6,030 nt of DNA from NCBI GenBank assembly GCA_902478605.1, contig CABSLQ010000105.1, forward strand, positions 1 through 6,030, in the 5' to 3' direction. Under the pieces are notes generated by a model, which was not told where the DNA came from, searched no databases, and saw only the letters and a program-made list of their open reading frames with translations. This document shows positions 1 through 5,242 of the stretch, piece after piece (position 1 is the first letter of the stretch; each line of letters starts with the position of its first letter). A program made the position numbers and the translations under genes. The DNA comes from an uncultured Oscillospiraceae bacterium (lineage in GTDB: Bacteria; Bacillota; Clostridia; Oscillospirales; Acutalibacteraceae).

Positions 1-59
1 GGCTTAACTGCCGTGTTCGGGATGGGAACGGGTGTACCCCCACCGCCATCGGCACTGAC
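1..59 (-). rRNA. rrf: 5S ribosomal RNA, 5' half (cut by window edge)
   Basis: This is the 5' half of a 5S rRNA, the small RNA of the large ribosomal subunit. On the minus strand it carries the near-universal 5S core (ACCCGUUCCCAUCCCGAACAC). It matches the complete 5S copy at 435-550 over all 59 bases except one: position 56 is T where the other copy has C at 547, so RNA position 4 is A instead of G. That base lies in helix I, whose 3' strand is beyond the left edge. The gene is preceded by its own consensus promoter (67-95), whose predicted start falls at about base 60, so it does not depend on the upstream tRNA/5S unit. Whether 16S/23S genes follow it cannot be seen. Confidence 0.96.
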
Positions 60-66
60 TTGAAGT

Positions 67-122
67 AGTATACATCGTGCCCGCCTTTTTGTCAAGGCTT
101 TTCCAAAAACTTTTTATCTTTT
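67..122 (-). promoter_or_regulatory. Strong housekeeping promoter with A/T-rich UP-like region, for the left 5S rRNA
   Basis: On the minus strand a perfect -35 TTGACA (90-95) is followed, after exactly 17 bases, by a -10 TATACT (67-72). The stretch upstream of the -35 (96-122) is made of A and T runs, like the UP elements of rRNA promoters. The predicted start, about 7 bases past the -10, is base 60, immediately beside the 5S 5' end at 59. This is the class of promoter expected for stable RNA. No boxA-like antitermination site is visible between promoter and gene, and there is no room for one. Confidence 0.88.
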
Positions 123-392
123 TATGCGTGCAACATGGCCCAAGCCGGGAGAGGCATCTTCCACCGGGACGGCCCGGCCCGCCATCCAGCACGGCAACGC
201 CCTGCTGGATATCGGCGCCCGCCCCCCGCTCCGCTGCATGCCGGCCCATTTGCCTATCACTATGCCTTTATCGAACGGTATCAGAAACGCCAGCAGCACG
301 GCAGGACAATTTTCTGCGGCGGTACGCCGGAAGGGAGCGGAACGGTCCATGAACAGCTGGATCCTGCCGGACCCATGTGAGCCACAAAGAAG
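123..392. other. Spacer between two 5S units, no recognisable gene
   Basis: This GC-rich stretch lies between the terminator of one 5S unit and the promoter of the next. I recognise no RNA family, tRNA or repeat in it. Open frames exist on both strands, but none has a convincing ribosome binding site and none resembles a known family. On the plus strand, codons look protein-like in one frame over about 165-240 and in another frame over about 240-375 (stop at 378-380). This could be a frameshifted gene remnant, but I cannot identify it and chance in GC-rich DNA is a fair alternative. Confidence 0.4.
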
Positions 393-425
393 AAAAAAAC
401 AGGTTGTCTCGGATAGACAACCTGT
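393..425 (-). terminator. Intrinsic terminator of the tRNA-Lys/tRNA-Glu/5S unit
   Basis: Perfect 11-bp stem: ACAGGTTGTCT (399-409) pairs with AGACAACCTGT (415-425) around a 5-base loop (410-414). On the minus strand the stem is followed directly by a run of at least six T (393-398 read as A on the plus strand). It begins about 10 bases after the 3' end of the 5S rRNA at 435, the expected place for a factor-independent terminator. It separates this unit from the second 5S promoter. Confidence 0.95.
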
Positions 426-434
426 CCTTTTTGT

Positions 435-550
<116 letters not shown>

Positions 551-552
551 TA

Positions 553-628
553 TGGTGACCCGTACGAGATTCGAACTCGTGTTGCCGGCGTGAGAGGCCG
601 GAGTCTTAGGCCACTTGACCAACGGGCC
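553..628 (-). tRNA. tRNA-Glu, anticodon CTC
   Basis: 76 bases with encoded CCA. Acceptor stem GGCCCGT pairs with ACGGGTC (one G-U). The anticodon arm is CCGGC, loop CTCTCAC, GCCGG, giving anticodon CTC, which reads GAG glutamate codons. The T arm is ACGAG, loop TTCGAAT, CTCGT, a perfect stem, followed by discriminator A and CCA. The overall pattern matches bacterial tRNA-Glu. It begins 3 bases after tRNA-Lys and ends 2 bases before 5S rRNA. It is read from the promoter at 748-776. Confidence 0.97.
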
Positions 629-631
629 GTA

Positions 632-707
632 TGGTGCACCATCAGGGACTCGAACCCGGGACACCCTGATTAAGAGTCAGGTGCTCTACCAACTGAGCTA
701 ATGGCGC
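632..707 (-). tRNA. tRNA-Lys, anticodon CTT
   Basis: 76 bases with encoded CCA. Acceptor stem GCGCCAT pairs with ATGGTGC (one G-U). D stem GCTC/GAGC encloses the AGTTGGTA loop. The anticodon arm is CCTGA, loop CTCTTAA, TCAGG, giving anticodon CTT, which reads AAG lysine codons. The T arm is CCGGG, loop TTCGAGT, CCCTG, with a C-U mismatch at the second pair (positions 50 and 64 in standard numbering). All other features are normal, so it is probably functional. It is the first gene of the Lys-Glu-5S unit, with a leader of about 33 bases after the predicted transcription start near 741. Confidence 0.96.
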
Positions 708-747
708 ATATCCAAGCAGCAGGTCCGGCGAACCGAACCGCCTGACT

Positions 748-811
748 ATAATACAATATCCCCGTTCAATTGTCAAGGGGAAATTCGGCAATTTTTAAAA
801 CTTTTTGCTCG
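748..811 (-). promoter_or_regulatory. Strong housekeeping promoter of the tRNA-Lys/tRNA-Glu/5S unit
   Basis: On the minus strand a perfect -35 TTGACA (771-776) and a -10 TATTAT (748-753) are separated by exactly 17 bases. Upstream of the -35, 781-811 contains A and T tracts like an UP element. The predicted start near 741 gives a leader of about 33 bases that can fold into a short GGCG/CGCC hairpin. The architecture is nearly the same as the promoter of the left 5S gene, which suggests the two are controlled together with growth rate. Confidence 0.9.
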
Positions 812-961
812 AAAAAAGGCCCATGCCGCTATCCCGCCGCACGATGCGGCCGGCGGCGGGTTCCGCACCGCGCGCCCGCGGTCTGGAGACCGGCCCGCGG
901 GCCGTGTTCGCCGACCGCCGGATACCGTATCAACGGTGCGCGGCGGGCCGGCCCCTCCCCT
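812..961. other. GC-rich structured spacer downstream of spoIIR; weak terminator candidate
   Basis: No gene is seen here. The stretch is rich in short inverted repeats: CCCGCCGC (833-840) with GCGGCGGG (853-860), an overlapping GCCGCA/TGCGGC hairpin (836-850), CGGTCT/AGACCG around 880, and ACCGT/ACGGT around 925-938. On the minus strand the first hairpin is followed by a run of six T (812-817), but about 15 bases lie between stem and T run, so it is not a textbook terminator. Since spoIIR ends at 962 and the tRNA promoter begins at about 811, a terminator for spoIIR would be expected here. Confidence 0.4.
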
Positions 962-1612
962 TTAACCGCCGCTTTCCGCCGTGGCGGCGGAAACGTCCTC
1001 CCCGCCGCCGAACCAGCTGCGCAGCCAATGGGTCAGCCCTTCAAAAAGCTCCACCACCTTGAAGCGCACCTCATACTGGGCCGGCTGGGTGACGATGTCC
1101 GCCTGCTTTTCGTTCAGCACATCGGACAGCGTCTCGCTCTGGGTCGCCGCGGAAACGCACATCGGCGGGTATACCACGCACCACCAATTGTGCCCCGCGC
1201 CCTCCCCAATGGTGAAGCGGACGGCGTCGTACATGCCGGCGGGCAGGCTCACCGTTTCATACTGCCGCGTGGTGAAGTACATATGGCACAGGCACGCCTC
1301 CACCGTATAGGTATAGCCCTCGTCATATACCACCTGCTGTGCCGCCGCCACCAGCTGCGGCAGCTTTTCCTGCGCGGCGGCCAGCGCCTCGCCCGCATCG
1401 TGCTCCTTTTCGAAGAGATCGGCCGCTTCCGCCACCACCGCGTCGCGTACCTTGAGCTTGAGCTGCTGATCCGCCTGGCTGTCCGAGTTGGCCAATATAT
1501 GCAGCCGCAGCACCTTATCCCGGATTTCGTTGCACTGCCCGCTGAACCCGCAAAGGGACAGCGCCAGACTGACAATCAGCGCACAGGCGATCGCTTTCAT
1601 CCATCGTTTCAT
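962..1612 (-). CDS. spoIIR: Stage II sporulation protein R (SpoIIR)
   Basis: SpoIIR is the signal protein made in the forespore and secreted into the intermembrane space, where it triggers the SpoIIGA protease to activate pro-sigma-E in the mother cell. The 216-residue product is close to the family's usual length. Residues 1-26 form a signal peptide: two basic residues (KR) then a hydrophobic stretch. Family motifs visible are LRLHILANSDS (35-45), QLKLKVRDAV (50-59), LPAGMYDAVRFTIGEG (123-138) and GHNWWCVVYPPMC (140-152). I chose ATG at 1612 because it starts the signal peptide directly; a TTG at 1678 would add 22 polar residues. The AGAAGGA ribosome site lies about 12 bases upstream, a long spacing, and is inside the hairpin at 1617-1664. 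The gene is normally sigma-F dependent. A GGAAAAATTT at 1677-1686 fits a sigma-F -10, but I see no matching -35. It follows a GrpB-family gene on the same strand. Confidence 0.95.
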   Translation of the reverse strand: MKRWMKAIACALIVSLALSLCGFSGQCNEIRDKVLRLHILANSDSQADQQLKLKVRDAVVAEAADLFEKEHDAGEALAAAQEKLPQLVAAAQQVVYDEGYTYTVEACLCHMYFTTRQYETVSLPAGMYDAVRFTIGEGAGHNWWCVVYPPMCVSAATQSETLSDVLNEKQADIVTQPAQYEVRFKVVELFEGLTHWLRSWFGGGEDVSAATAESGG

Positions 1613-1616
1613 AGAA

Positions 1617-1664
1617 AAATCCCGTCCTTCTGCCTTTGTTACGCAGACAGTATGGACGGGATTT
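1617..1664 (-). terminator. Terminator-like hairpin between the GrpB-family gene and spoIIR
   Basis: Perfect 11-bp arms AAATCCCGTCC (1617-1627) and GGACGGGATTT (1654-1664), with a further 5-bp inner stem TCTGC/GCAGA (1629-1633, 1643-1647). On the minus strand the 3' arm runs into a T tract (ATTTTTC), so it resembles an intrinsic terminator for the GrpB-family gene, whose stop is at 1690. The same 3' arm contains the AGAAGGA ribosome site of spoIIR, 4 bases before its ATG. The hairpin could therefore stop read-through from the metabolic genes, mask the spoIIR ribosome site, or do both. The fold is seen; the role is inferred. Confidence 0.65.
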
Positions 1665-1689
1665 CCGCGGTTATACAAATTTTTCCATT

Positions 1690-2223
1690 TTATTCTGCGG
1701 CGGCGGTTTCCGCCTTCCAGCGCAGCGCTTCCGCCTCCACCGCTTTGACAAACGCCTCTTTCCCGTCGCCATATCCATCGATATCGTACGGATGGGCGGC
1801 GGCCAGCCGTTTTTTTAGTGCAGCATAGGCGTTTCGCACGTCTTCATGGGTGCGCAGATAATCCCGGAAGGCCAGATGCCGGCGGATCGCCTCCTGGTTA
1901 TCCCGGGCGAAAATGTGGATCTGGTGGGTGCGTTCATCCCCACCCTTGCGCAGATACCGTCTGCCGGCAATGCCAAACTCGCCCAAATATTCGTAACCGA
2001 TGTCTTGGAATGCCGGCGCCGCCCGGTCAACCGCCCCCAGATCGGTTACCACGGGCAGGATATCGATAATGGGCTTTGCCGCCAGGCCGAAAACCGCCGT
2101 GCTTCCGATGTGATGCACCGCCACGCAGTTGTACCCCAGTATGCGCTTAATCACGGCGGCCTCCGCCCGAAAAAGGCGCGGCCAGGCGGGATCGTATTCG
2201 GTTACCACAATGTGCTGCGGCAT
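1690..2223 (-). CDS. GrpB/UPF0157 family protein (nucleotidyltransferase-like fold)
   Basis: This 177-residue protein belongs to the GrpB/UPF0157 family, which has a nucleotidyltransferase-like fold and no settled biological role; relatives are fused to dephospho-CoA kinase in some bacteria. Family signatures visible are the start IVVTEYDPAWPRLF (5-18), HIGSTAVFGLAAKPIIDI (38-55) with the GS and D54 expected of this fold, THQIHIF (99-105), AFRDYLRTH (118-126) and the C-terminal YGDGKEAFV (151-159). The usual motif reads GSTxVPGLxAKP; here the proline is replaced by phenylalanine (F45). ATG at 2223 is chosen because AAGAAGGG lies about 7 bases upstream and the homology starts there; a longer reading from 2352 would run into the ispE tail in another frame. 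The gene sits 74 bases after ispE and 77 before spoIIR, all on one strand. Confidence 0.92.
   Translation of the reverse strand: MPQHIVVTEYDPAWPRLFRAEAAVIKRILGYNCVAVHHIGSTAVFGLAAKPIIDILPVVTDLGAVDRAAPAFQDIGYEYLGEFGIAGRRYLRKGGDERTHQIHIFARDNQEAIRRHLAFRDYLRTHEDVRNAYAALKKRLAAAHPYDIDGYGDGKEAFVKAVEAEALRWKAETAAAE
2083..2102. repeat. 20-base direct repeat, copy inside the GrpB-family gene
   Basis: CAGGCCGAAAACCGCCGTGC occurs here and again at 2403-2422 in ispE, exactly 320 bases away and in the same orientation. Read on the minus strand it encodes TAVFGL in both proteins with identical codons, including GTT, which is unusual in this GC-rich setting. The flanking bases differ. Confidence 0.9.
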
Positions 2224-2247
2224 ATCGTTTCCCTTCTTAACCTGTAT

Positions 2248-2269
2248 TTTCCGCCGTGCCGGACGGAAA
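2248..2269 (-). other. Small hairpin between ispE and the GrpB-family gene
   Basis: TTTCCG (2248-2253) with CCG (2254-2256) can pair with CGG (2260-2262) and CGGAAA (2264-2269), giving 9 base pairs with one bulged base and a 3-base loop. No T run follows on the minus strand, so it is not a clear terminator. It might slow transcription or stabilise the 3' end of the upstream message. The role is not known. Confidence 0.4.
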
Positions 2270-2297
2270 GGATGGCTTCCTGTCCACGCCAGGCCGT

Positions 2298-3209
2298 TTA
2301 CGCGGCATAGGGCCCGCCGGGGCACGGGCGGCACAGCCGCACCGTGGGGCACAGCGGTGCGAGCGCCTGCGCGCAGCGGCGCGCCGCCCCCTCCTCTTCG
2401 AACAGGCCGAAAACCGCCGTGCCGCTCCCCGTCATCTGGCAGCCGAGCGTCCCGTACCGGCGCATCTCCTCCTTGATGACGCGCACGGCGGGGAGGTCGA
2501 GCGCCTCCTCAAAGACGTTGCACAGTTCGCGGCCCACCGCGGCCAGCTCGCCGGCGCACAGCGCGTCCGCCACGGCGGAGGTGTGCGGGCGGTGCAGAAT
2601 GTCGGCCGCGTCGATGCGGCGGTACGCCTCCGGCGTGGAAACGCCCGCGGCCGGCTTGGCGATGACAAGCGGGCAGGCGGGCAGCGGCGGCAGCGGCGAC
2701 AGGATGGTCCCCGTTCCGGTGGCCAGCGCCGCGCCCCCCACAATGCAGAAGGGGACGTCCGCCCCCACCGTTTCGCCCAGCGCGCACAGCTCCTCATCGG
2801 TCAGCCGGGCGTCGGTCAGCCGGTTCAGCGCCACCAGCACGGCGGCGGCGTCCGCACTGCCGCCGGCGAGGCCCGCCTGAATGGGAATATGCTTGTGAAT
2901 GGCTATCTCCACCCCGACCGGTTCCATCTCCCGCTGCGCGAGCGCCGCGAGAAAGGCCGCCGCCGCCCGGTACGCCGTGTTGCGGGCGTCGGTGGGCAAC
3001 GAAGCGTCCGACAGACGCAGCCGGATGCCGCCGGGCTCCCCTCCCAGGCGCACGGCAACGCGATCGGCAAAATCCACCGTCTGCATAATCGTCTCGATGA
3101 GATGATACCCGTCGTCCCGCCGCCCCGTCACGTCGAGGGTCAGGTTGATCTTCGCGGGCGCGAGGAGGACCAGCTCCTGCGCGCGGCCCGTCCTATCCGT
3201 CAAATTCAT
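2298..3209 (-). CDS. ispE: 4-diphosphocytidyl-2-C-methyl-D-erythritol kinase (IspE)
   Basis: IspE uses ATP to phosphorylate CDP-methylerythritol at the 2-hydroxyl, the fourth step of the MEP route to isoprenoid precursors, in the cytosol. The 303-residue product has the normal length for this GHMP-kinase family member. Seen in order: LAPAKINLTLDVTGRRDDGYH (17-36 region) with K20 matching the catalytic lysine; the glycine-rich ATP loop PIQAGLAGGSADAAA (109-123); GADVPF (149-154) with D151 matching the catalytic aspartate; and CQMTGSGTAVFGLF (257-270), the C-terminal GHMP motif. ATG at 3209 overlaps the TGA of the aminotransferase as ATGA, with GGAG 7 bases upstream, so translation is probably coupled to that gene. 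Linkage of ispE with spoIIR is common in Clostridia. Confidence 0.97.
   Translation of the reverse strand: MNLTDRTGRAQELVLLAPAKINLTLDVTGRRDDGYHLIETIMQTVDFADRVAVRLGGEPGGIRLRLSDASLPTDARNTAYRAAAAFLAALAQREMEPVGVEIAIHKHIPIQAGLAGGSADAAAVLVALNRLTDARLTDEELCALGETVGADVPFCIVGGAALATGTGTILSPLPPLPACPLVIAKPAAGVSTPEAYRRIDAADILHRPHTSAVADALCAGELAAVGRELCNVFEEALDLPAVRVIKEEMRRYGTLGCQMTGSGTAVFGLFEEEGAARRCAQALAPLCPTVRLCRPCPGGPYAA
2403..2422. repeat. 20-base direct repeat, copy inside ispE
   Basis: Second copy of the 20-base sequence at 2083-2102. Here it encodes the TAVFGL part of the C-terminal GHMP-kinase motif, where such residues are normal for IspE. Confidence 0.9.
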
Positions 3210-4408
3210 ACCGCTGCTCCGTGTTCTTTCAGGAAGGCGCGCATGCGCTCCATCGCTTCGGTGATGTGCTTGAGGGAATAGCAGTAGGACACCCGGACAA
3301 ACCCTTCGCCCGAGTCGCCGAAGGCCGTCCCCGGTACCACGGCCACGTGCTTTTCCTTGAGCAGCCGCTGGCAGAAATCCTCCGACGACATGCCGGCGGC
3401 CCGGATGGAGGGGAAGACATAAAACGCCCCCTCCGGCTCAAAGCAGGTCAGGCCCATCCGGTTGAGTTCGTCCACAATGAAGCGGCGGCGCACGTCGTAT
3501 TCGGCGCGCATCGTCTCCACGTCCTCGTCCCCGTGTTCCATCGCCTCAATGGCGGCGTACTGCGCCGTGGTGGGCGCGCACATGAGGGCAAACTGGTGCA
3601 GCTTGATGATGGCGGCCATCAGCGGGGCGGGCCCGCAGACGTAGCCCAGGCGCCAGCCCGTCATGGCGAACGCCTTGGAAAACCCCTTGACGAGCAGCGT
3701 GCGCTCCCGCATGCCGGGGATTTCGGTGATGCTCACATGCTCCTGCCCGCCGTAGGTCAGCTCGCCGTAGATTTCGTCCGACAGAATCAGGATATTGGTC
3801 CCGCGCAGCACCGCGGCGATTTCCTCCAGATGTTCCCGGCGCATCACGCCGCCGGTGGGGTTGTTGGGGAAGGGCAGCACGAGCGCCTTGGTGCGCGGGG
3901 TGATGGCCGCGCGCAGCGCCTGGGCCGTCAGGCGGAAGGCGTCCTGTGCCCGGGTGACAATGGGCACGGGCACGCCGCCCGCCATCCGGGTCAGCGGATC
4001 GTAGCAGACAAAGCTCGGCTCGGGGATGAGCACCTCGTCCCCGGGATTGAGCAGGGCGCGCAGCGCCAGGTCAATCGCCTCGCTGCCGCCCACCGTCACG
4101 AGGATCTCCTCCTTGGGGGAATAGGTCACCCCGCCGTGCCGGTATGTATACGCCGCAATCGCCTCGCGCAGCTTCAGCAGCCCGGCGTTGGGCGTATACC
4201 AGGTTTTGCCCTCCTCCAGCGTGCGGATACCCTCCTGGCGGATATGCCAGGGGGTGGAAAAATCCGGTTCGCCCACCGACAGGGAGATGACGTCCTCCAT
4301 TTCGTTGGCGATATCGAAGAACCGGCGGATGCCCGAGGGCTTGAGCACGCGCACCGTCTGATTAAGCAGCTCATCGTATTGCATGGGATCACTGGACTCC
4401 TCTCTCAT
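3206..4408 (-). CDS. PLP-dependent aminotransferase, class I/II (fold type I)
   Basis: Cytosolic enzyme that moves an amino group between an amino acid and a 2-oxo acid using pyridoxal phosphate. The 400-residue product has the full fold-type-I pattern: SLSVGEPDFSTP (42-53), YTPNAGLLKLREAI (71-84), FPNNPTGG (180-187), LSDEIYGELTY (209-219) with D211 and Y214 at the cofactor ring, GFSKAFAMTGWRLGY (242-256) with K245 forming the Schiff base and R253 at the phosphate, EGAFYVFP (326-333), and FVRVSY (370-375) with R372 for the substrate carboxylate. It resembles the broad aspartate/aromatic (PatA-like) group; the substrate cannot be set from sequence. ATG at 4408 is preferred because GGGGGAGG lies 6 bases upstream; an ATG at 4384 has a poorer site, and one at 4462 lies deep in the regulator gene. 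The start overlaps the Lrp-like gene by 20 bases, and the stop overlaps ispE. Confidence 0.95.
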   Translation of the reverse strand: MREESSDPMQYDELLNQTVRVLKPSGIRRFFDIANEMEDVISLSVGEPDFSTPWHIRQEGIRTLEEGKTWYTPNAGLLKLREAIAAYTYRHGGVTYSPKEEILVTVGGSEAIDLALRALLNPGDEVLIPEPSFVCYDPLTRMAGGVPVPIVTRAQDAFRLTAQALRAAITPRTKALVLPFPNNPTGGVMRREHLEEIAAVLRGTNILILSDEIYGELTYGGQEHVSITEIPGMRERTLLVKGFSKAFAMTGWRLGYVCGPAPLMAAIIKLHQFALMCAPTTAQYAAIEAMEHGDEDVETMRAEYDVRRRFIVDELNRMGLTCFEPEGAFYVFPSIRAAGMSSEDFCQRLLKEKHVAVVPGTAFGDSGEGFVRVSYCYSLKHITEAMERMRAFLKEHGAAV

Positions 4409-4862
4409 CCTTTTCCTCCCCCAAAAAGAGCACGCCCTTTTCCTTATACCGGCGCAGCACAAAATGGGTGGCGGTGGAAATCACGGAATCCAGCGGCGAA
4501 AGCCGCCTGGCGACGAACATCGCCACCTCCTTAAAGGTGCGGCCGTTGACGATGACGGACAGATCATACCCGCCCGACATCAGATAGACGGTTTCCACCT
4601 CTTCAAAACGCATGATGGTTTCGGCGATGCCTTCAAAGCCCAGGTCCTTCTTGGGCGTGACGCGCAGCTCGATGACGGCCGTGACATATTCCCGATCGGT
4701 GCGGTCCCAATCGATCAGGGCCTTGTATGCACGAATAACACCGCTTTTCTCCCACGCCGCGATCTGCGCCGCGACGGCATCCTCCGTCGTATCCAGCATG
4801 ACCGCCAGCTGCGCGTTGGTCAAACGGGCGTTGGTGTCCAGCAATTTCAGCAGCTTATCCAT
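4389..4862 (-). CDS. Lrp/AsnC family transcriptional regulator
   Basis: DNA-binding regulator of 157 residues, the usual size for the family, whose members respond to amino acids and form dimers and octamers. Residues 1-50 form the AsnC-type helix-turn-helix (KLLDTNARLTNAQLA, then DAVAAQIAAWEKSGVIRAY), and about 60-135 form the RAM effector domain, with the GGYD turn (97-100) inside VYLMSGGYDLSVIVNG. ATG at 4862 has GGGAGG 8 bases upstream. Its last 20 bases overlap the aminotransferase gene, so the two are co-translated, and it probably controls that gene and itself in response to the aminotransferase's substrate or product. A palindrome over the predicted promoter start (4890-4922) is a likely target. 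The C-terminal tail (KDERGVQ) is charged and lies beyond the RAM domain. Confidence 0.94.
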   Translation of the reverse strand: MDKLLKLLDTNARLTNAQLAVMLDTTEDAVAAQIAAWEKSGVIRAYKALIDWDRTDREYVTAVIELRVTPKKDLGFEGIAETIMRFEEVETVYLMSGGYDLSVIVNGRTFKEVAMFVARRLSPLDSVISTATHFVLRRYKEKGVLFLGEEKDERGVQ

Positions 4863-4889
4863 GAATACAGCCTCCCTTTTTAAATCCTA

Positions 4890-4922
4890 TGGAATGGATT
4901 CCCGCCGGCGGCAGGAATTCCA
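4890..4922. promoter_or_regulatory. Imperfect palindrome over the lrp-like gene start site, candidate operator
   Basis: Outer arms TGGAAT (4890-4895) and ATTCCA (4917-4922) enclose inner arms TCCCGCCG and CGGCAGGA, which match at 7 of 8 positions; two extra bases on one side make it asymmetric. It spans the predicted transcription start near 4919 and ends 27 bases before the regulator's ATG. Lrp/AsnC proteins bind loose palindromes and often repress their own gene, so an autoregulatory operator is the simplest reading. As RNA it could also fold into a 5' leader hairpin. Confidence 0.6.
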
Positions 4923-4925
4923 TTT

Positions 4926-4954
4926 ATTATACTATACCCGGGCACAGAATACAA
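4926..4954 (-). promoter_or_regulatory. Promoter of the lrp-like/aminotransferase/ispE unit
   Basis: On the minus strand a perfect -10 TATAAT (4926-4931) is preceded after 17 bases by TTGTAT (4949-4954), which keeps only the TTG of the -35. A weak -35 with a perfect -10 fits a promoter whose use depends on a regulator. It begins 6 bases after the UPF0291 stop codon, so there is little room for a terminator of that gene, and I see none. Confidence 0.65.
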
Positions 4955-4960
4955 TAGCCC

Positions 4961-5182
4961 TCACATGGTTCCGCCGCCCGGCTCTGCGCGCCGCAGCGGC
5001 GTCTGCCGGCCGTCCTCGTCGACAAGGACCACGGCCTCCAGCTGCGCACGCAGGTTTTCCCGGCAGGCCCGGATATACGCCTGGCGCAGCGCCTGCTGCT
5101 CCTCCTTCTCCTGCGGGGACAGCCCCTCTTCCCTGGCCTTGCGCGCCAATTCGTTGATACGAAGAATCTGCTGCCTGTCCAT
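4961..5182 (-). CDS. UPF0291 (DUF896) family small protein
   Basis: 73-residue cytosolic protein of the UPF0291/DUF896 family (YnzC-like), found widely in Bacillota; its function is not established. The family signature INELARKAREEGLSPQEKEEQ (9-29 region) and the following ALRQAYIRACRENLRAQLE (31-49) are clear and are expected to form a helical hairpin; the C-terminal segment VVLVDEDGRQTPLRR (51-65) matches the usual acidic ending plus a glycine-rich tail. ATG at 5182 has GGGGGAGGG 5 bases upstream. It has its own promoter (5214-5242), is divergent from the ECF sigma gene, and ends just before the promoter of the lrp-like gene, so read-through into that gene is possible. Confidence 0.93.
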   Translation of the reverse strand: MDRQQILRINELARKAREEGLSPQEKEEQQALRQAYIRACRENLRAQLEAVVLVDEDGRQTPLRRAEPGGGTM

Positions 5183-5213
5183 CCAATCCCTCCCCCGTGC
5201 CGTTGATAGCTTC

Positions 5214-5242
5214 AGTATACCGGAATTGGCCGTCCATTACAA
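5214..5242 (-). promoter_or_regulatory. Promoter of the UPF0291 gene
   Basis: On the minus strand -35 TTGTAA (5237-5242, four of six consensus bases) and -10 TATACT (5214-5219, five of six) are separated by 17 bases. The predicted start near 5207 gives a leader of about 25 bases to the ATG at 5182. Confidence 0.72.

Noticed and set aside
770..1828. Long plus-strand open frame of about 350 codons opposite spoIIR
   Set aside because: It runs antisense to the well-supported SpoIIR, covers the tRNA promoter and the GC-rich spacer, and its translation is arginine- and alanine-rich without family features. It is a frame shadow in GC-rich DNA.
2256..3281. Long plus-strand open frame opposite ispE
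   Set aside because: Its product is rich in Arg, Gly and Gln with no motifs, while the minus strand encodes a complete IspE with catalytic residues.
4384..4384. Downstream ATG as the aminotransferase start
   Set aside because: Its ribosome site is weaker and further away (about 12 bases) than the GGGGGAGG 6 bases before the ATG at 4408. Not excluded.
3221..4534. Plus-strand open frame of more than 430 codons opposite the aminotransferase
   Set aside because: It is the mirror of a full-length aminotransferase with every active-site residue present. No ribosome site or family features.
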